From a virus, in the IMG/VR virus record IMGVR_UViG_3300023198_001009, positions 1 to 22,716 of that record: a stretch of DNA of 22,716 bases. The stretch is one strand, 5' to 3'. The position numbers were made by a program, and so were the translations under genes. Below, piece after piece: positions 1-7,450 of this stretch. How positions within the stretch are numbered: the stretch's first letter is position 1; each line of letters starts with the position of its first letter. The notes beneath the pieces are model-generated. The model was not told the DNA's origin. It did not search any database and saw only the letters and a list, made by a program, of their open reading frames with translations.

Positions 1-10
1 TGGGTTGGGG

Positions 11-493
11 ATGATTGAGCAGCTAGAAAAATGGATCGCCCCCTTCAAACGCCGTGTTATGCTTATGATCGGGAAAGCTGTTTTAAATACTATTCGCGAT
101 GTATCCGGAGGCTTGCCGGTGGTTCAGGTTGATTTGGGAAATGGTGAAGTGATTGACGGCGTTGAATTGGTGCAAAATTTTGGTTTTGCTTCCATGCCTC
201 AAAAGGGCGGCCAGGCTGTTGTTGTTTTCGTTTCCGGGAACCGTGATCAGCCTTTGGTTGTTGCGTGTGATGATTCAAGCCAGCGCCCCCGTTTAAATTC
301 TGGCGAAGCCGCTCAATACAATGCTTTTGGTATGATAATAAAATTAAAAAATGGTGTAATCGAATTGAATGACGGATCAACATTGATTGCTTTGGATGGT
401 GTTCTTACAGGGAAAACCATTAATCCGGTTACTGGTGCACCTTTCGGATCGGTTCCTTCTGAAATGTCATCCAAAGTCAGGGCGGTGAAATAA
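11..493 (+). CDS. Mu gp45-like baseplate spike / baseplate assembly protein V
   Basis: This is the central membrane-piercing spike of a contractile tail, mounted under the baseplate hub. The N-terminal stretch FKRRVMLMIGKAVL, followed by a small OB-like domain with VQVDLGNGEVIDGVELVQNFG and then VVVFVSGNRDQPLVVACDD, matches the Mu gp45 family. The last 50 residues form short hydrophobic repeats ending in TGAPFGSVPSE, as expected for the needle tip; no HxH metal site is visible. It is about 160 residues, somewhat shorter than Mu gp45 (about 190 residues). I chose the ATG at 11 because the protein then begins as family members do. The frame is open to the left edge and the bases before ATG give no well-spaced ribosome binding site, so an upstream start is possible. 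The stop overlaps the next start (TAATG). Confidence 0.85.
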   Translation: MIEQLEKWIAPFKRRVMLMIGKAVLNTIRDVSGGLPVVQVDLGNGEVIDGVELVQNFGFASMPQKGGQAVVVFVSGNRDQPLVVACDDSSQRPRLNSGEAAQYNAFGMIIKLKNGVIELNDGSTLIALDGVLTGKTINPVTGAPFGSVPSEMSSKVRAVK

Positions 494-735
494 TGGCGTT
501 AAGTAGTACAGTATTGAAAGGCATTATCAACGCAAAAATAAAAGCCGTTTACCCTTTGGCTGATGACGGTGCATTGGGTCCAATTATCCAGGCAATAGCA
601 GAAGGTGTTGTGGAACACATACAGACAAGCGCTCAAGTAAATACAGCGGTTACAGTTGCTTCAGTTACCGGGGTTACTACTGGAGCCGGTGTTTCTGGTC
701 CAGGGGCGGGAACGGGGATTGGTACGATATTGTGA
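493..735 (+). CDS. Small Gly/Ala/Thr-rich tail-associated protein, unknown
   Basis: An 80-residue protein translationally coupled to the spike gene by a TAATG overlap. The first 50 residues are predicted helical (GIINAKIKAVYPLADDGALGP and onwards), followed by a Thr/Val-rich and Gly-rich tail ending GPGAGTGIGTIL. The position directly after the spike gene, and this helix plus Gly-rich tail design, are common among small virion or chaperone-like proteins of Mu-like baseplate clusters. I do not recognise a named family. It is a real gene by spacing and frame; the role in tail assembly is inferred from context only. Confidence 0.7.
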   Translation: MALSSTVLKGIINAKIKAVYPLADDGALGPIIQAIAEGVVEHIQTSAQVNTAVTVASVTGVTTGAGVSGPGAGTGIGTIL

Positions 736-762
736 ACAAAACGAAACGGGAGAAATATTAAA

Positions 763-1197
763 ATGCCATTAATAAAACCAAGTGAAGACGTTGAATCTTT
801 AGGGCGAAATAAGCTCATTCAGGATATTACTTTTTCTAATGAGGGAGCGGGAGCGGTTTCCGTTTTCACCGTGACAGGTGATGTCCTGATCCGGATCATC
901 CCAGTGGTAACAACAACTTTAACAAGCGCCGCAGCCGCCAATATAAAACTGGGGGCCATTGGAAGTACTGACGCAATGATAGTTGACAGTCTAGCCACTA
1001 ATTTGGTGGCCCGTGGAATATGGATTGATCAAACTCCTGACAATGAGATCGAAGCTGTAGATAGAATAAGATCATATATTAATGTAGATGGTAATGACAT
1101 AATTTTAACATTGGACGCTCAAATTGACACGGGAGTGATAAGATTTTACTGCTTCTGGTCTCCTTTAAGCTCTGATGGAAGTGTGGTGAACGCATGA
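763..1197 (+). CDS. Unknown structural protein, 144 aa, beta-rich
   Basis: Not recognised. The 144 residues alternate hydrophobic strands (VSVFTVTGDVLIRIIPVVTT, IILTLDAQ, GVIRFYCFWSPL) with small-residue loops, which suggests a compact beta sandwich such as a decoration, collar or baseplate accessory protein. There is no signal peptide or membrane helix. A GGGAG-type ribosome binding site lies 11-12 bases before ATG 763. The stop overlaps the next start (ATGA), and that neighbour has exactly the same length (144 aa) and a similar strand-ending C terminus, so the two could be a diverged pair. The late-operon position between spike and gp46 suggests a virion component. Confidence 0.7.
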   Translation: MPLIKPSEDVESLGRNKLIQDITFSNEGAGAVSVFTVTGDVLIRIIPVVTTTLTSAAAANIKLGAIGSTDAMIVDSLATNLVARGIWIDQTPDNEIEAVDRIRSYINVDGNDIILTLDAQIDTGVIRFYCFWSPLSSDGSVVNA

Positions 1198-1628
1198 CTG
1201 AACACATAGCCGGAAAGGCTAACAACGCTGATAAATTGCATGTTATTGAAGAACACCTTCACTCATCATCTTGTGTTTATCCCACTTTGGCCGCAGGAGT
1301 TTCCGTTTTGTCCGGGGCCATTTGGACACTTGGAAATTTTGTCGAGCTTATACCAATAAACACTATCGTCAAAGATTTCGATATTCATTTTTTAGTTGTT
1401 GAATCTGTAACTGATGACGAAGTTTTTGAGCTGGTGTTTTATAATGCCACTACTGAAATATCAAGAGTTAGGTGGGCTAGTGATGCCGCAGCGGGGGGAA
1501 CTGTTATTTCAGTCCCCGTTCAAACATTGATGCAAATTCAGCTTAAAAATTCACAAATACAATGTAAACTAGCAAGCTCCGGCGCCACGGAAACTGCCGT
1601 AATTTCAGTTATTTATCATGAATATTGA
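1194..1628 (+). CDS. Unknown structural protein, 144 aa
   Basis: Not recognised. It overlaps the preceding gene by four bases (ATGA), so it is translationally coupled. A short polar N terminus with several His (HVIEEHLHSSS) is followed by beta-rich sequence: FDIHFLVVESV, VFELVFYNA, ISVIYHEY at the end. The composition and size resemble small virion proteins that sit near baseplates or carry adhesin domains. A 23-base gap with GGAGAG precedes the next gene. Confidence 0.7.
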   Translation: MTEHIAGKANNADKLHVIEEHLHSSSCVYPTLAAGVSVLSGAIWTLGNFVELIPINTIVKDFDIHFLVVESVTDDEVFELVFYNATTEISRVRWASDAAAGGTVISVPVQTLMQIQLKNSQIQCKLASSGATETAVISVIYHEY

Positions 1629-1651
1629 TAATAATACAGGAGAGATTTTAA

Positions 1652-2785
1652 ATGTGTATAGGTAAAATTTATAAAAGGTCCACGGCTCTGGTTGTTGATT
1701 TTTCTGGCGTGAACTCTTCAGGCTCAGGGATAACTGGCTTAACTGTTAAGTTTTCAATATATGATGTTGCAACAAGCAAATATTGGGATAACGCCAGCGG
1801 TGCTTTTGATTCTGTTGCTGAAGTTTTAAACACCGCCGCTGAAATTGGTGACGGCTTATATAATTATGTTTTGACCGCGGGATATGCTTTGGGCGGAACT
1901 GAGTTTGTTGTTCATACTGAAGCAACGCAAACGGTTGCTGGGGATATATACGACACCGCTGAAACTTATCTGTTAACCGGCCTTGCTGATATAGTCATGG
2001 TAAATGGTTCGTTGACTGATGGATACAACGCAACATTAAAATTGAAAAAGCTTGATATTCAGAACAGCGCCGGGGATGCAATCAGCGCTGTTTCAACCGG
2101 CGCAAATGGATCCGGTTTCGTGACAACTGGGAACGGCTCCGGGCATGGTCACATAAGCACGGGCGGAGCTACTGGACACGGGAAATATAATAAGGGCGGA
2201 TCTAACTCAGGTCATGGGATGTATAGTGAGGCAATAGGGGTTGGAGATGGTACGAAACATGTTGGCCAAGGTGGCGGTGCAGGCCAAAGAAACACGGGCT
2301 CATCTGCAGCCGCAGGAGTGGAAAACCTCGGCGGCGGTGGCGGTGCCGGTGGACCGGGAACTTTAAACACCGGGCAATTGACTGCTCATGGAACAAAAAA
2401 CGTTGGTGGAGCAACGGGGCACGGTGTATATAATTTAGGCGGGGCAACTTCGGGGCATGGAACATATAGTTTTGCACCAACACTGGGGGCCGGTATAAGA
2501 TCAGAAGCTAACGGACTGAATATGAGCGGAGCGGTTTTTGTAAAGGGAACCGGCACTGGAAAAGATATTGAAGCGGATGAAATCGGAGACATAACAACAA
2601 TCGGCGGATCAGCAACCATTGATACTATTTCAATTACCACTCTTTTTGAATTGCTTTTGGCTCAGGCTTCCGGTAAAATTTTAAAGGGTACGCCATCCGC
2701 GGGTAAAATGACTGTTTACAAACAAAACGGTTCAACGGTTTTGAAAGTTTTTGATATCACTTCAACATTAAGAGATCCTGTTTAA
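1652..2785 (+). CDS. Putative tail fibre/adhesin with Gly-His-rich repeat region
   Basis: A 377-residue protein with three parts. Residues 1-110 look like a beta-sandwich attachment domain (VDFSGVNSSGSGITGLTVKF, then YDVATSKYWDNASGAF and GLYNYVLTAGYALGG), a pattern seen in phage baseplate or fibre proteins. Residues about 150-280 are very rich in Gly and carry imperfect repeats built on GHG followed by an aromatic: TGHGKYN (175-180), SGHGMYS (187-192), TGHGVYN (256-261), SGHGTYS (268-273). Residues 300-377 form a small C-terminal domain (LFELLLAQASGKILKG, then VYKQNGSTVLKVFDIT). Polyglycine receptor-binding tips are known in phage adhesins such as T-even gp38; similarity here is by composition only. 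It ends in a TAATG overlap with gp46 copy 1. An adhesin role is inferred. Confidence 0.65.
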   Translation: MCIGKIYKRSTALVVDFSGVNSSGSGITGLTVKFSIYDVATSKYWDNASGAFDSVAEVLNTAAEIGDGLYNYVLTAGYALGGTEFVVHTEATQTVAGDIYDTAETYLLTGLADIVMVNGSLTDGYNATLKLKKLDIQNSAGDAISAVSTGANGSGFVTTGNGSGHGHISTGGATGHGKYNKGGSNSGHGMYSEAIGVGDGTKHVGQGGGAGQRNTGSSAAAGVENLGGGGGAGGPGTLNTGQLTAHGTKNVGGATGHGVYNLGGATSGHGTYSFAPTLGAGIRSEANGLNMSGAVFVKGTGTGKDIEADEIGDITTIGGSATIDTISITTLFELLLAQASGKILKGTPSAGKMTVYKQNGSTVLKVFDITSTLRDPV

Positions 2786-3369
2786 TGTCTGATGTAGAAC
2801 AAATTGCCTTTACTGGTCAAAGGTCTGATTCAGATGCTTATGAGTTCGCCTCATGGGGTTGGTTGACGGGTGACGCCCCGGCACCTGGTTCAGGAATTTT
2901 TGATCCGGACGCGTTTACATCTGGCGATATATGGATCAATCTTTTTGAGCAAGCCGGAACCGTTCAAATAATCAATAATGATTTACGCCGGGATCCTACA
3001 TTGGAAAGTTCTATTTTAATTTCCCTTTTTACAGATTTTCGCGCTGATGAAATCGACGCACTTCCGGACCGCTCCGGGGATCTGCGGGGATGGTGGGCGC
3101 AAATTATCGGTTCTAAATTATGGCTTTTAAAACGCTCTAAAATCACACCGGACTTACCGGACAAAATAACCGCATACATAAAAGACTCTTTACAATGGTT
3201 AATAAATGATGGTGTTGCGGAAGATGTTTTGATTAATGTTAATATTATTGAACCTTCAACCATTGAAATGGAAATAATTGTTTTGCAACCCAACATAAAA
3301 GATAATCAGTTATTTAAATATTTCTTTAATTGGGAATCGCAGAGAATAAGCAAGGGGAGAATAATTTAA
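2785..3369 (+). CDS. Baseplate wedge protein, Mu gp46-like (copy 1)
   Basis: GP46 family proteins act with gp47 and gp48 in building the contractile-tail baseplate. The family core is clear from residue 40 on: GDIWINLFEQAG, RRDPTLESSILISLFTD, SGDLRGWWAQIIGSKLWLLK, RSKITPDL, then the terminal beta-rich part INVNIIEPSTIEMEI and FFNWESQRISKG. Residues 1-40 are an acidic/aromatic extension not needed for the core. The protein is 194 residues. A second, closely similar copy lies at 4957-5775; the core regions can be aligned end to end without gaps and are identical at about two thirds of positions by eye. It is coupled to the fibre-like gene upstream (TAATG) and lies 1 base from the next gene. Confidence 0.88.
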   Translation: MSDVEQIAFTGQRSDSDAYEFASWGWLTGDAPAPGSGIFDPDAFTSGDIWINLFEQAGTVQIINNDLRRDPTLESSILISLFTDFRADEIDALPDRSGDLRGWWAQIIGSKLWLLKRSKITPDLPDKITAYIKDSLQWLINDGVAEDVLINVNIIEPSTIEMEIIVLQPNIKDNQLFKYFFNWESQRISKGRII

Positions 3370-3370
3370 A

Positions 3371-4960
3371 ATGGTCGCTTTTAATTATGAACAAGATGTT
3401 TGTAACGGACGCGGATTTGTTACCGATTCCGCAAATGGATTTTTAAAGAACTTTAGAGATTGGGTGATCAGAGCTCCCGCAGCCACGCCGGTTTCCAAAT
3501 CCACGGGCGGACCTGGTTGGTTTATTATTGATGATCAATCAATTGTATCTGGTGGAAGCGAAAATAAATATGGTTCTTTGGAAACTCATGATACAGGTTT
3601 GGGATCGTCTTTTGATACAATCGCAGAAGTTCAGGCCGTTACAGATGGAGAATTTAAACTAACAATCAACGCTGTCGCTAAAGATGTTTCTGGCATTGAT
3701 TTTAGTGGCGATTCTACATGGGAAGATTTCGCAACAAATTTACAAACGGAAATCAGGGCGGTTAGTGCTGCAGCCAATGACGGGTTTGAGGATTGTATTG
3801 TGGAACATATTAAATATTTATCATCTCACAACCCTGGGAATCAGAATATAGATTTGAAACATGGATTTAGGATTGTGCCGGGCGAAGTAAACATGGCTGT
3901 TTTGGTTTTGGCCACGGTGACAACGCCAGCGGGAACCGACATTTCCGGAAGCTCATATTTAGATATGGCTTCGGGCCGGGGCCGCATAATTTCGCCAGCT
4001 GAGGATCCGTTTATAGTTGTTAGTGATAATACAAGCCCTACGGCTTACAGTGGACACAAATTTGTAGAATTATTTATGGACACAACGGAGAGCGGAGAAA
4101 TATTGATAAGAACATGGATGTTTTGGGACGCAACGTTACACCGTGGCTTTGGATTATATGGATTACATAAAATAAATACATATGATGACGCTGATTTTGT
4201 TTATGATTTTCGGGGCGGTCCTGAATGTTTAATTATTCAATCCAGGCTAGGCACATCATGGGATAGTTATGTATTGGATGAGTGGACAGATTTGTCTAAT
4301 CTTGTTGAGAGTGCAGCAAAAGAAGGGAACACCGCCGCCGCCGTTGCCGCCTCCGCAACCTCTTTTGATGTTGGAGCCGGGGAGGGTGTAAATTTTACGG
4401 CTGGAAAATATTATTTTCTCATGGACCTGGACAACTCGGAGGCTGTTGAATATGTAAAAGTAACGAATGTTTCAACGGACACATTGACTATTGAAACAGC
4501 TTTAACAAAAAGCTTTAAATCTGGTTCTTTATTGGCGGCTTATTATCAAAGATTTGTTGTTTGCGGAAACGAGAACTACAGCTCTAATTATCCGTATATG
4601 TGTATACCAACAAGATCCACCATAAATAAAGAATTTGGGGTTAGTTCTACATATCACTACTCAAAGGCGCGGGGTGATGTTACAGAGGAAGCATTAAATA
4701 CAATCAATCCAAATGATGAGGGTTTTTCCGCTGTTATGAAACCGATAATTGGAGAAGCGCCAAGTTATCAAGATAATGGAGATCGGTTTTATGGTACGTC
4801 TAAAAATATGTATTACACTGGTAAAGGCACAATGGCGAAAATGTTAGACGGGCGCACAATTTCAAGTTTAGAGTGGATTTATTTTCAAGTAATGAGCGCA
4901 ATACAATATATAGGGAACGGCAACATTGCGGCAATGGTCCCAAACTATAATCAAACATGA
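3371..4960 (+). CDS. Large structural protein between the two gp46 copies, unknown
   Basis: A 529-residue protein without a family name I can assign. The N terminus (YEQDVCNGRGFVTDSANGF, then FRDWVIRAP, GPGWFIIDDQS) and the many Thr/Ser-rich strand segments are typical of large virion proteins. Residues about 325-395 (SFDVGAGEGVNFTAGKYYF, MDLDNSEAVEYVKVTNVS, TDTLTIETALTKSFKSGSLL) resemble a compact beta-sandwich domain of the kind found in tail or capsid accessory proteins. Tyr and Gly are frequent near the C terminus. It starts 1 base after gp46 copy 1 and overlaps gp46 copy 2 by ATGA, so all three should be made together. A baseplate periphery or receptor-contact role is an inference from position. 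Confidence 0.7.
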   Translation: MVAFNYEQDVCNGRGFVTDSANGFLKNFRDWVIRAPAATPVSKSTGGPGWFIIDDQSIVSGGSENKYGSLETHDTGLGSSFDTIAEVQAVTDGEFKLTINAVAKDVSGIDFSGDSTWEDFATNLQTEIRAVSAAANDGFEDCIVEHIKYLSSHNPGNQNIDLKHGFRIVPGEVNMAVLVLATVTTPAGTDISGSSYLDMASGRGRIISPAEDPFIVVSDNTSPTAYSGHKFVELFMDTTESGEILIRTWMFWDATLHRGFGLYGLHKINTYDDADFVYDFRGGPECLIIQSRLGTSWDSYVLDEWTDLSNLVESAAKEGNTAAAVAASATSFDVGAGEGVNFTAGKYYFLMDLDNSEAVEYVKVTNVSTDTLTIETALTKSFKSGSLLAAYYQRFVVCGNENYSSNYPYMCIPTRSTINKEFGVSSTYHYSKARGDVTEEALNTINPNDEGFSAVMKPIIGEAPSYQDNGDRFYGTSKNMYYTGKGTMAKMLDGRTISSLEWIYFQVMSAIQYIGNGNIAAMVPNYNQT

Positions 4961-5775
4961 GTTTTAATCCTGCTATAGAATTATCACATACAATAGCGCT
5001 GTCGGATGGCGACGTTGTTGAATATGACTCCCCCGGTGTTTTTAACAATTCGGTTTCAATTAGTGAATATCCAGAAATGGCGGGCGCAAATATTGTTGTT
5101 ATAGGAGCCGGTGTTTTTAACAATTCGGTTTCAATTAGTGAATATCCAGAAATGGCGGGATTAAATTTTTCTCTTCCAAATCCTGAGCAAACCTTCACTT
5201 TAGGGGCCATTTTAAAAGTTTACGATTTGCCACCGGATCCCGGTGATGACGGTCAAATTTTATATATACAGCGCGAAGCTCCAATAATCCATACAGCTAA
5301 ATATTACGATCCGGACGCATTCCGGACCGGTGATATTTGGATCAATCTTTTGGATAACAGCGGTGAAGTTAACATGGTGAATAATGACATCCGCAGGGAT
5401 CCAACTTTAGAAAGTGCAATCATGATCGCACTGTTCACAGATAAACGGGCCAATGAAATTGATTTACTTCCGGACAAGTCCGGCGATCTTCGCGGTTGGT
5501 GGGCTGATGATATCGGATCAAAATTGTGGCTATTGAGGCGATCAAAAATTACCCCGGATTTACCTGGCCAGGTGGAACAATGGATAAAAGAAGCTTTACA
5601 GCCTTTGATTGATGACAAGGCCGTGAAAGATTTTATAATTGAGGTTAATATTATTGAACCGAATACATTGGGAATAAACATTGTTGCTGAACAGCCGAAT
5701 ATAAAACAAAATCAACTTTTCAAATATTTTTTCAATTGGGAAGCTCAGAAAATATCCAAAGGGAGATTAATATAA
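4957..5775 (+). CDS. Baseplate wedge protein, Mu gp46-like (copy 2) with N-terminal extension
   Basis: Residues about 120-272 repeat the complete GP46 core: GDIWINLLDNSG, RRDPTLESAIMIALFTD, SGDLRGWWADDIGSKLWLLR, RSKITPDLPG, VNIIEPNTLGINIV and FFNWEAQKISKGRLI. The copy at 2785-3369 matches it throughout. What differs is the N terminus: about 120 residues of beta-rich sequence that include two identical segments GVFNNSVSISEYPEMAG, 25 residues apart, created by a 75-bp in-frame tandem duplication. Length is 272 residues against 194 for copy 1. It overlaps the upstream gene (ATGA) and the gp47 gene (TAATG), which is the normal gp46-gp47 arrangement, so this copy is probably the canonical gp46. 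The N-terminal extension could carry or bind a peripheral protein; that is inference. Confidence 0.87.
   Translation: MSFNPAIELSHTIALSDGDVVEYDSPGVFNNSVSISEYPEMAGANIVVIGAGVFNNSVSISEYPEMAGLNFSLPNPEQTFTLGAILKVYDLPPDPGDDGQILYIQREAPIIHTAKYYDPDAFRTGDIWINLLDNSGEVNMVNNDIRRDPTLESAIMIALFTDKRANEIDLLPDKSGDLRGWWADDIGSKLWLLRRSKITPDLPGQVEQWIKEALQPLIDDKAVKDFIIEVNIIEPNTLGINIVAEQPNIKQNQLFKYFFNWEAQKISKGRLI
5033..5159 (+). repeat. 75-bp tandem duplication (two identical 52-bp units) inside gp46 copy 2
   Basis: Bases 5033-5084 and 5108-5159 are identical over 52 bases; the period is 75 bases, so 25 codons, and the reading frame is kept. Each unit encodes GVFNNSVSISEYPEMAG. The 23 bases between the units differ from the flanks. 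Perfect identity, including third codon positions, means the duplication is recent or is kept identical by recombination. Confidence 0.95.
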
Positions 5776-6872
5776 TGCCTTTTTCGCGTCCTTCACTCAC
5801 AACATTAATTGATCGCATTGAGGCGGATATTGTCTCCAGGCTGCTTGATGCCGTTGCACTTCTTAGGAATTCACTTTTAAAAATTATTGCCCGTGTACTT
5901 GCCGGTGCTATGCATACGGCCTATGGATATCTTGATTTCATTTCTAAAGGTGTTATTCTGGGCGAAGATACGGAGGAAGAGTGGGTAACAAAACACGCTT
6001 ATCAATGGGGCGTTAATCGAATTGCCTCTGAATTTGCAAGCGGTGACGTTATATTTACAGGAATAAACGGAACGGCGATCCCGGTGGGAACTCTTGTTGT
6101 CAGAGATGACGGCGTTGAATTTGCCACAACAATTGCGGGTTTAATTGCTTCCGGATCTGACACTGTGAACGTTGAAGCCGTTGAGCCCGGCGAAGATGGA
6201 AACACGGTTGCACTGATTGAAATGACAATATCAGTTCCCATTAATAATATTGACGATGTTTGCACGGTTTCCACTGGATTGGTTGGCGGTGTAGATTTAG
6301 AAACGGTTGCCAGCTGGATAACCCGGACACTTGCCAGAATACAAAACCCGCCGGCTGGAGGCGCCGCACACGATTATAGGGACGTTTCCAGATCGGTGGC
6401 CGGCGTTGCGGAAGCCTTTGTTTTTGGCAATCAAAATGGTTTAGTAACTCAACTTGGATATGTTACAGTTGTTATTTTGGGAGTGAGTCCGTTAATTCCA
6501 AGCGCCGGCATTTTGACGGCTGTTGAAAACGCGTTGACTGACACAGATACCGGGATCGTGCCTGTAACCGCAACCCTAGTTGTTGAGCCCGTTACAACCG
6601 CAACAATTAACTTTCTTATCTCAATAACCCCTAACACGTCCGATTATCAAACTTTGATTGAAGCCAATTTGGAAAGCCTTTTGGAACTTGAGGGGGAACC
6701 GGGAGGTATAATTTTACTTTCAAAAATCCGGGACGCTATTTCAACATCTGGGGTTGATGATTATGAAATAACAGATATTACGGTTGATGCAGTTTCCAAC
6801 GGCGTTGCCGATGTAGATTTAAATGATTTTGATTATCCTCTTTATGGAAATACAACCTTTGCAAGTTTATAA
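5775..6872 (+). CDS. Baseplate J-like protein, Mu gp47-like
   Basis: The main wedge protein of the contractile-tail baseplate, which joins hub and fibres. The family features are visible: an N-terminal helical part (LIDRIEADIVSRLLDAVALL, then HTAYGYLDFISKGVI), the domain with EWVTKHAYQWGVNR, GDVIFTGINGTAIPVGTLVV and VNVEAVEPGEDGN, then GGVDLETVASWITRTLARIQ and HDYRDVSRSVAGVAEAFVFG, and a C-terminal part with IPVTATLVVEPV-type strands. I chose ATG 5775 because it overlaps the gp46 stop as TAATG and gives 365 residues, the usual size; the longer frame would start inside gp46. Residue composition and order are unremarkable for the family. Confidence 0.9.
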   Translation: MPFSRPSLTTLIDRIEADIVSRLLDAVALLRNSLLKIIARVLAGAMHTAYGYLDFISKGVILGEDTEEEWVTKHAYQWGVNRIASEFASGDVIFTGINGTAIPVGTLVVRDDGVEFATTIAGLIASGSDTVNVEAVEPGEDGNTVALIEMTISVPINNIDDVCTVSTGLVGGVDLETVASWITRTLARIQNPPAGGAAHDYRDVSRSVAGVAEAFVFGNQNGLVTQLGYVTVVILGVSPLIPSAGILTAVENALTDTDTGIVPVTATLVVEPVTTATINFLISITPNTSDYQTLIEANLESLLELEGEPGGIILLSKIRDAISTSGVDDYEITDITVDAVSNGVADVDLNDFDYPLYGNTTFASL

Positions 6873-6874
6873 TT

Positions 6875-7441
6875 ATGGCTCTTGACCTAACTCCGATAAC
6901 ACCGAAAACCAACAGAAACTTAACCAGTTTTCAATTTTTATTAAAAAGGCTTTTACCTGTTGGACTGCTTTGGGATTTTATAAATGACACTTTCGATTCA
7001 TTTCTGCAAGCTTTGGCCGAAGAGTTTTTGAGATTATACACTCGATCAATCGATTTGCAACGCGAGGCGATCCCCGGTTTAAGTGATGAGTTGTTGTCAG
7101 ATTGGGAAGAAATGACACTTTTTCCGGACGAAAACACAGGGACCACAACAGCGGAACGACAAGCCATATTGCAGACTAAAATATTTAATTCAGGTCTTAA
7201 TCCAACTGAAGATTATTTTACAGCCTACGCGCTTTCATTGGGGATAACAATTAGCTCTTTTTCAACCCCGTCCGCCCCGATTTGCGGGATCGCCGTTTGT
7301 GGTGATAGTTTGAACGGATCGGATTTTGTCTGGCAAGTTAATTGGAGTGGTGGAACCGCAGCGGCACAAGCTAACATGAAAGCAGCTTTTGAACGGATAG
7401 CGCCGGCACATACAGAGGTAATTTTTAACCCCACAATTTAA
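6875..7441 (+). CDS. Mu gp48-like tail/baseplate protein (YmfQ/DUF2313 family)
   Basis: This is the fourth member of the Mu-type baseplate set, located as expected directly after gp47. The 188 residues show the family pattern: an N-terminal helical part with LLKRLLPVGLLWDF and LQALAEEFLRLYTRSIDLQREAIPG, the characteristic LLSDWEEMTLFPDENTGTTTAERQAILQ segment (DWE, then LP-like turn, ER.AI), and a C-terminal domain with CGIAVCGDSLNG and APAHTEVIF-like ending. It begins 2 bases after gp47. Cysteines at CGIAVCG are typical of this family. Role: baseplate assembly; the exact contact is not known from sequence. Confidence 0.88.
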   Translation: MALDLTPITPKTNRNLTSFQFLLKRLLPVGLLWDFINDTFDSFLQALAEEFLRLYTRSIDLQREAIPGLSDELLSDWEEMTLFPDENTGTTTAERQAILQTKIFNSGLNPTEDYFTAYALSLGITISSFSTPSAPICGIAVCGDSLNGSDFVWQVNWSGGTAAAQANMKAAFERIAPAHTEVIFNPTI

Positions 7442-7450
7442 GGAATTATT

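Noticed and set aside
763-1628. The two 144-aa proteins as recent paralogues.
   Set aside because: Equal length and similar ends, but no clear residue-by-residue match could be seen; probably coincidence or very old divergence.
2202-2640. - strand open frames opposite the Gly-rich fibre gene.
   Set aside because: They follow from the GGN codon repeats of the + strand gene and have no ribosome binding site.
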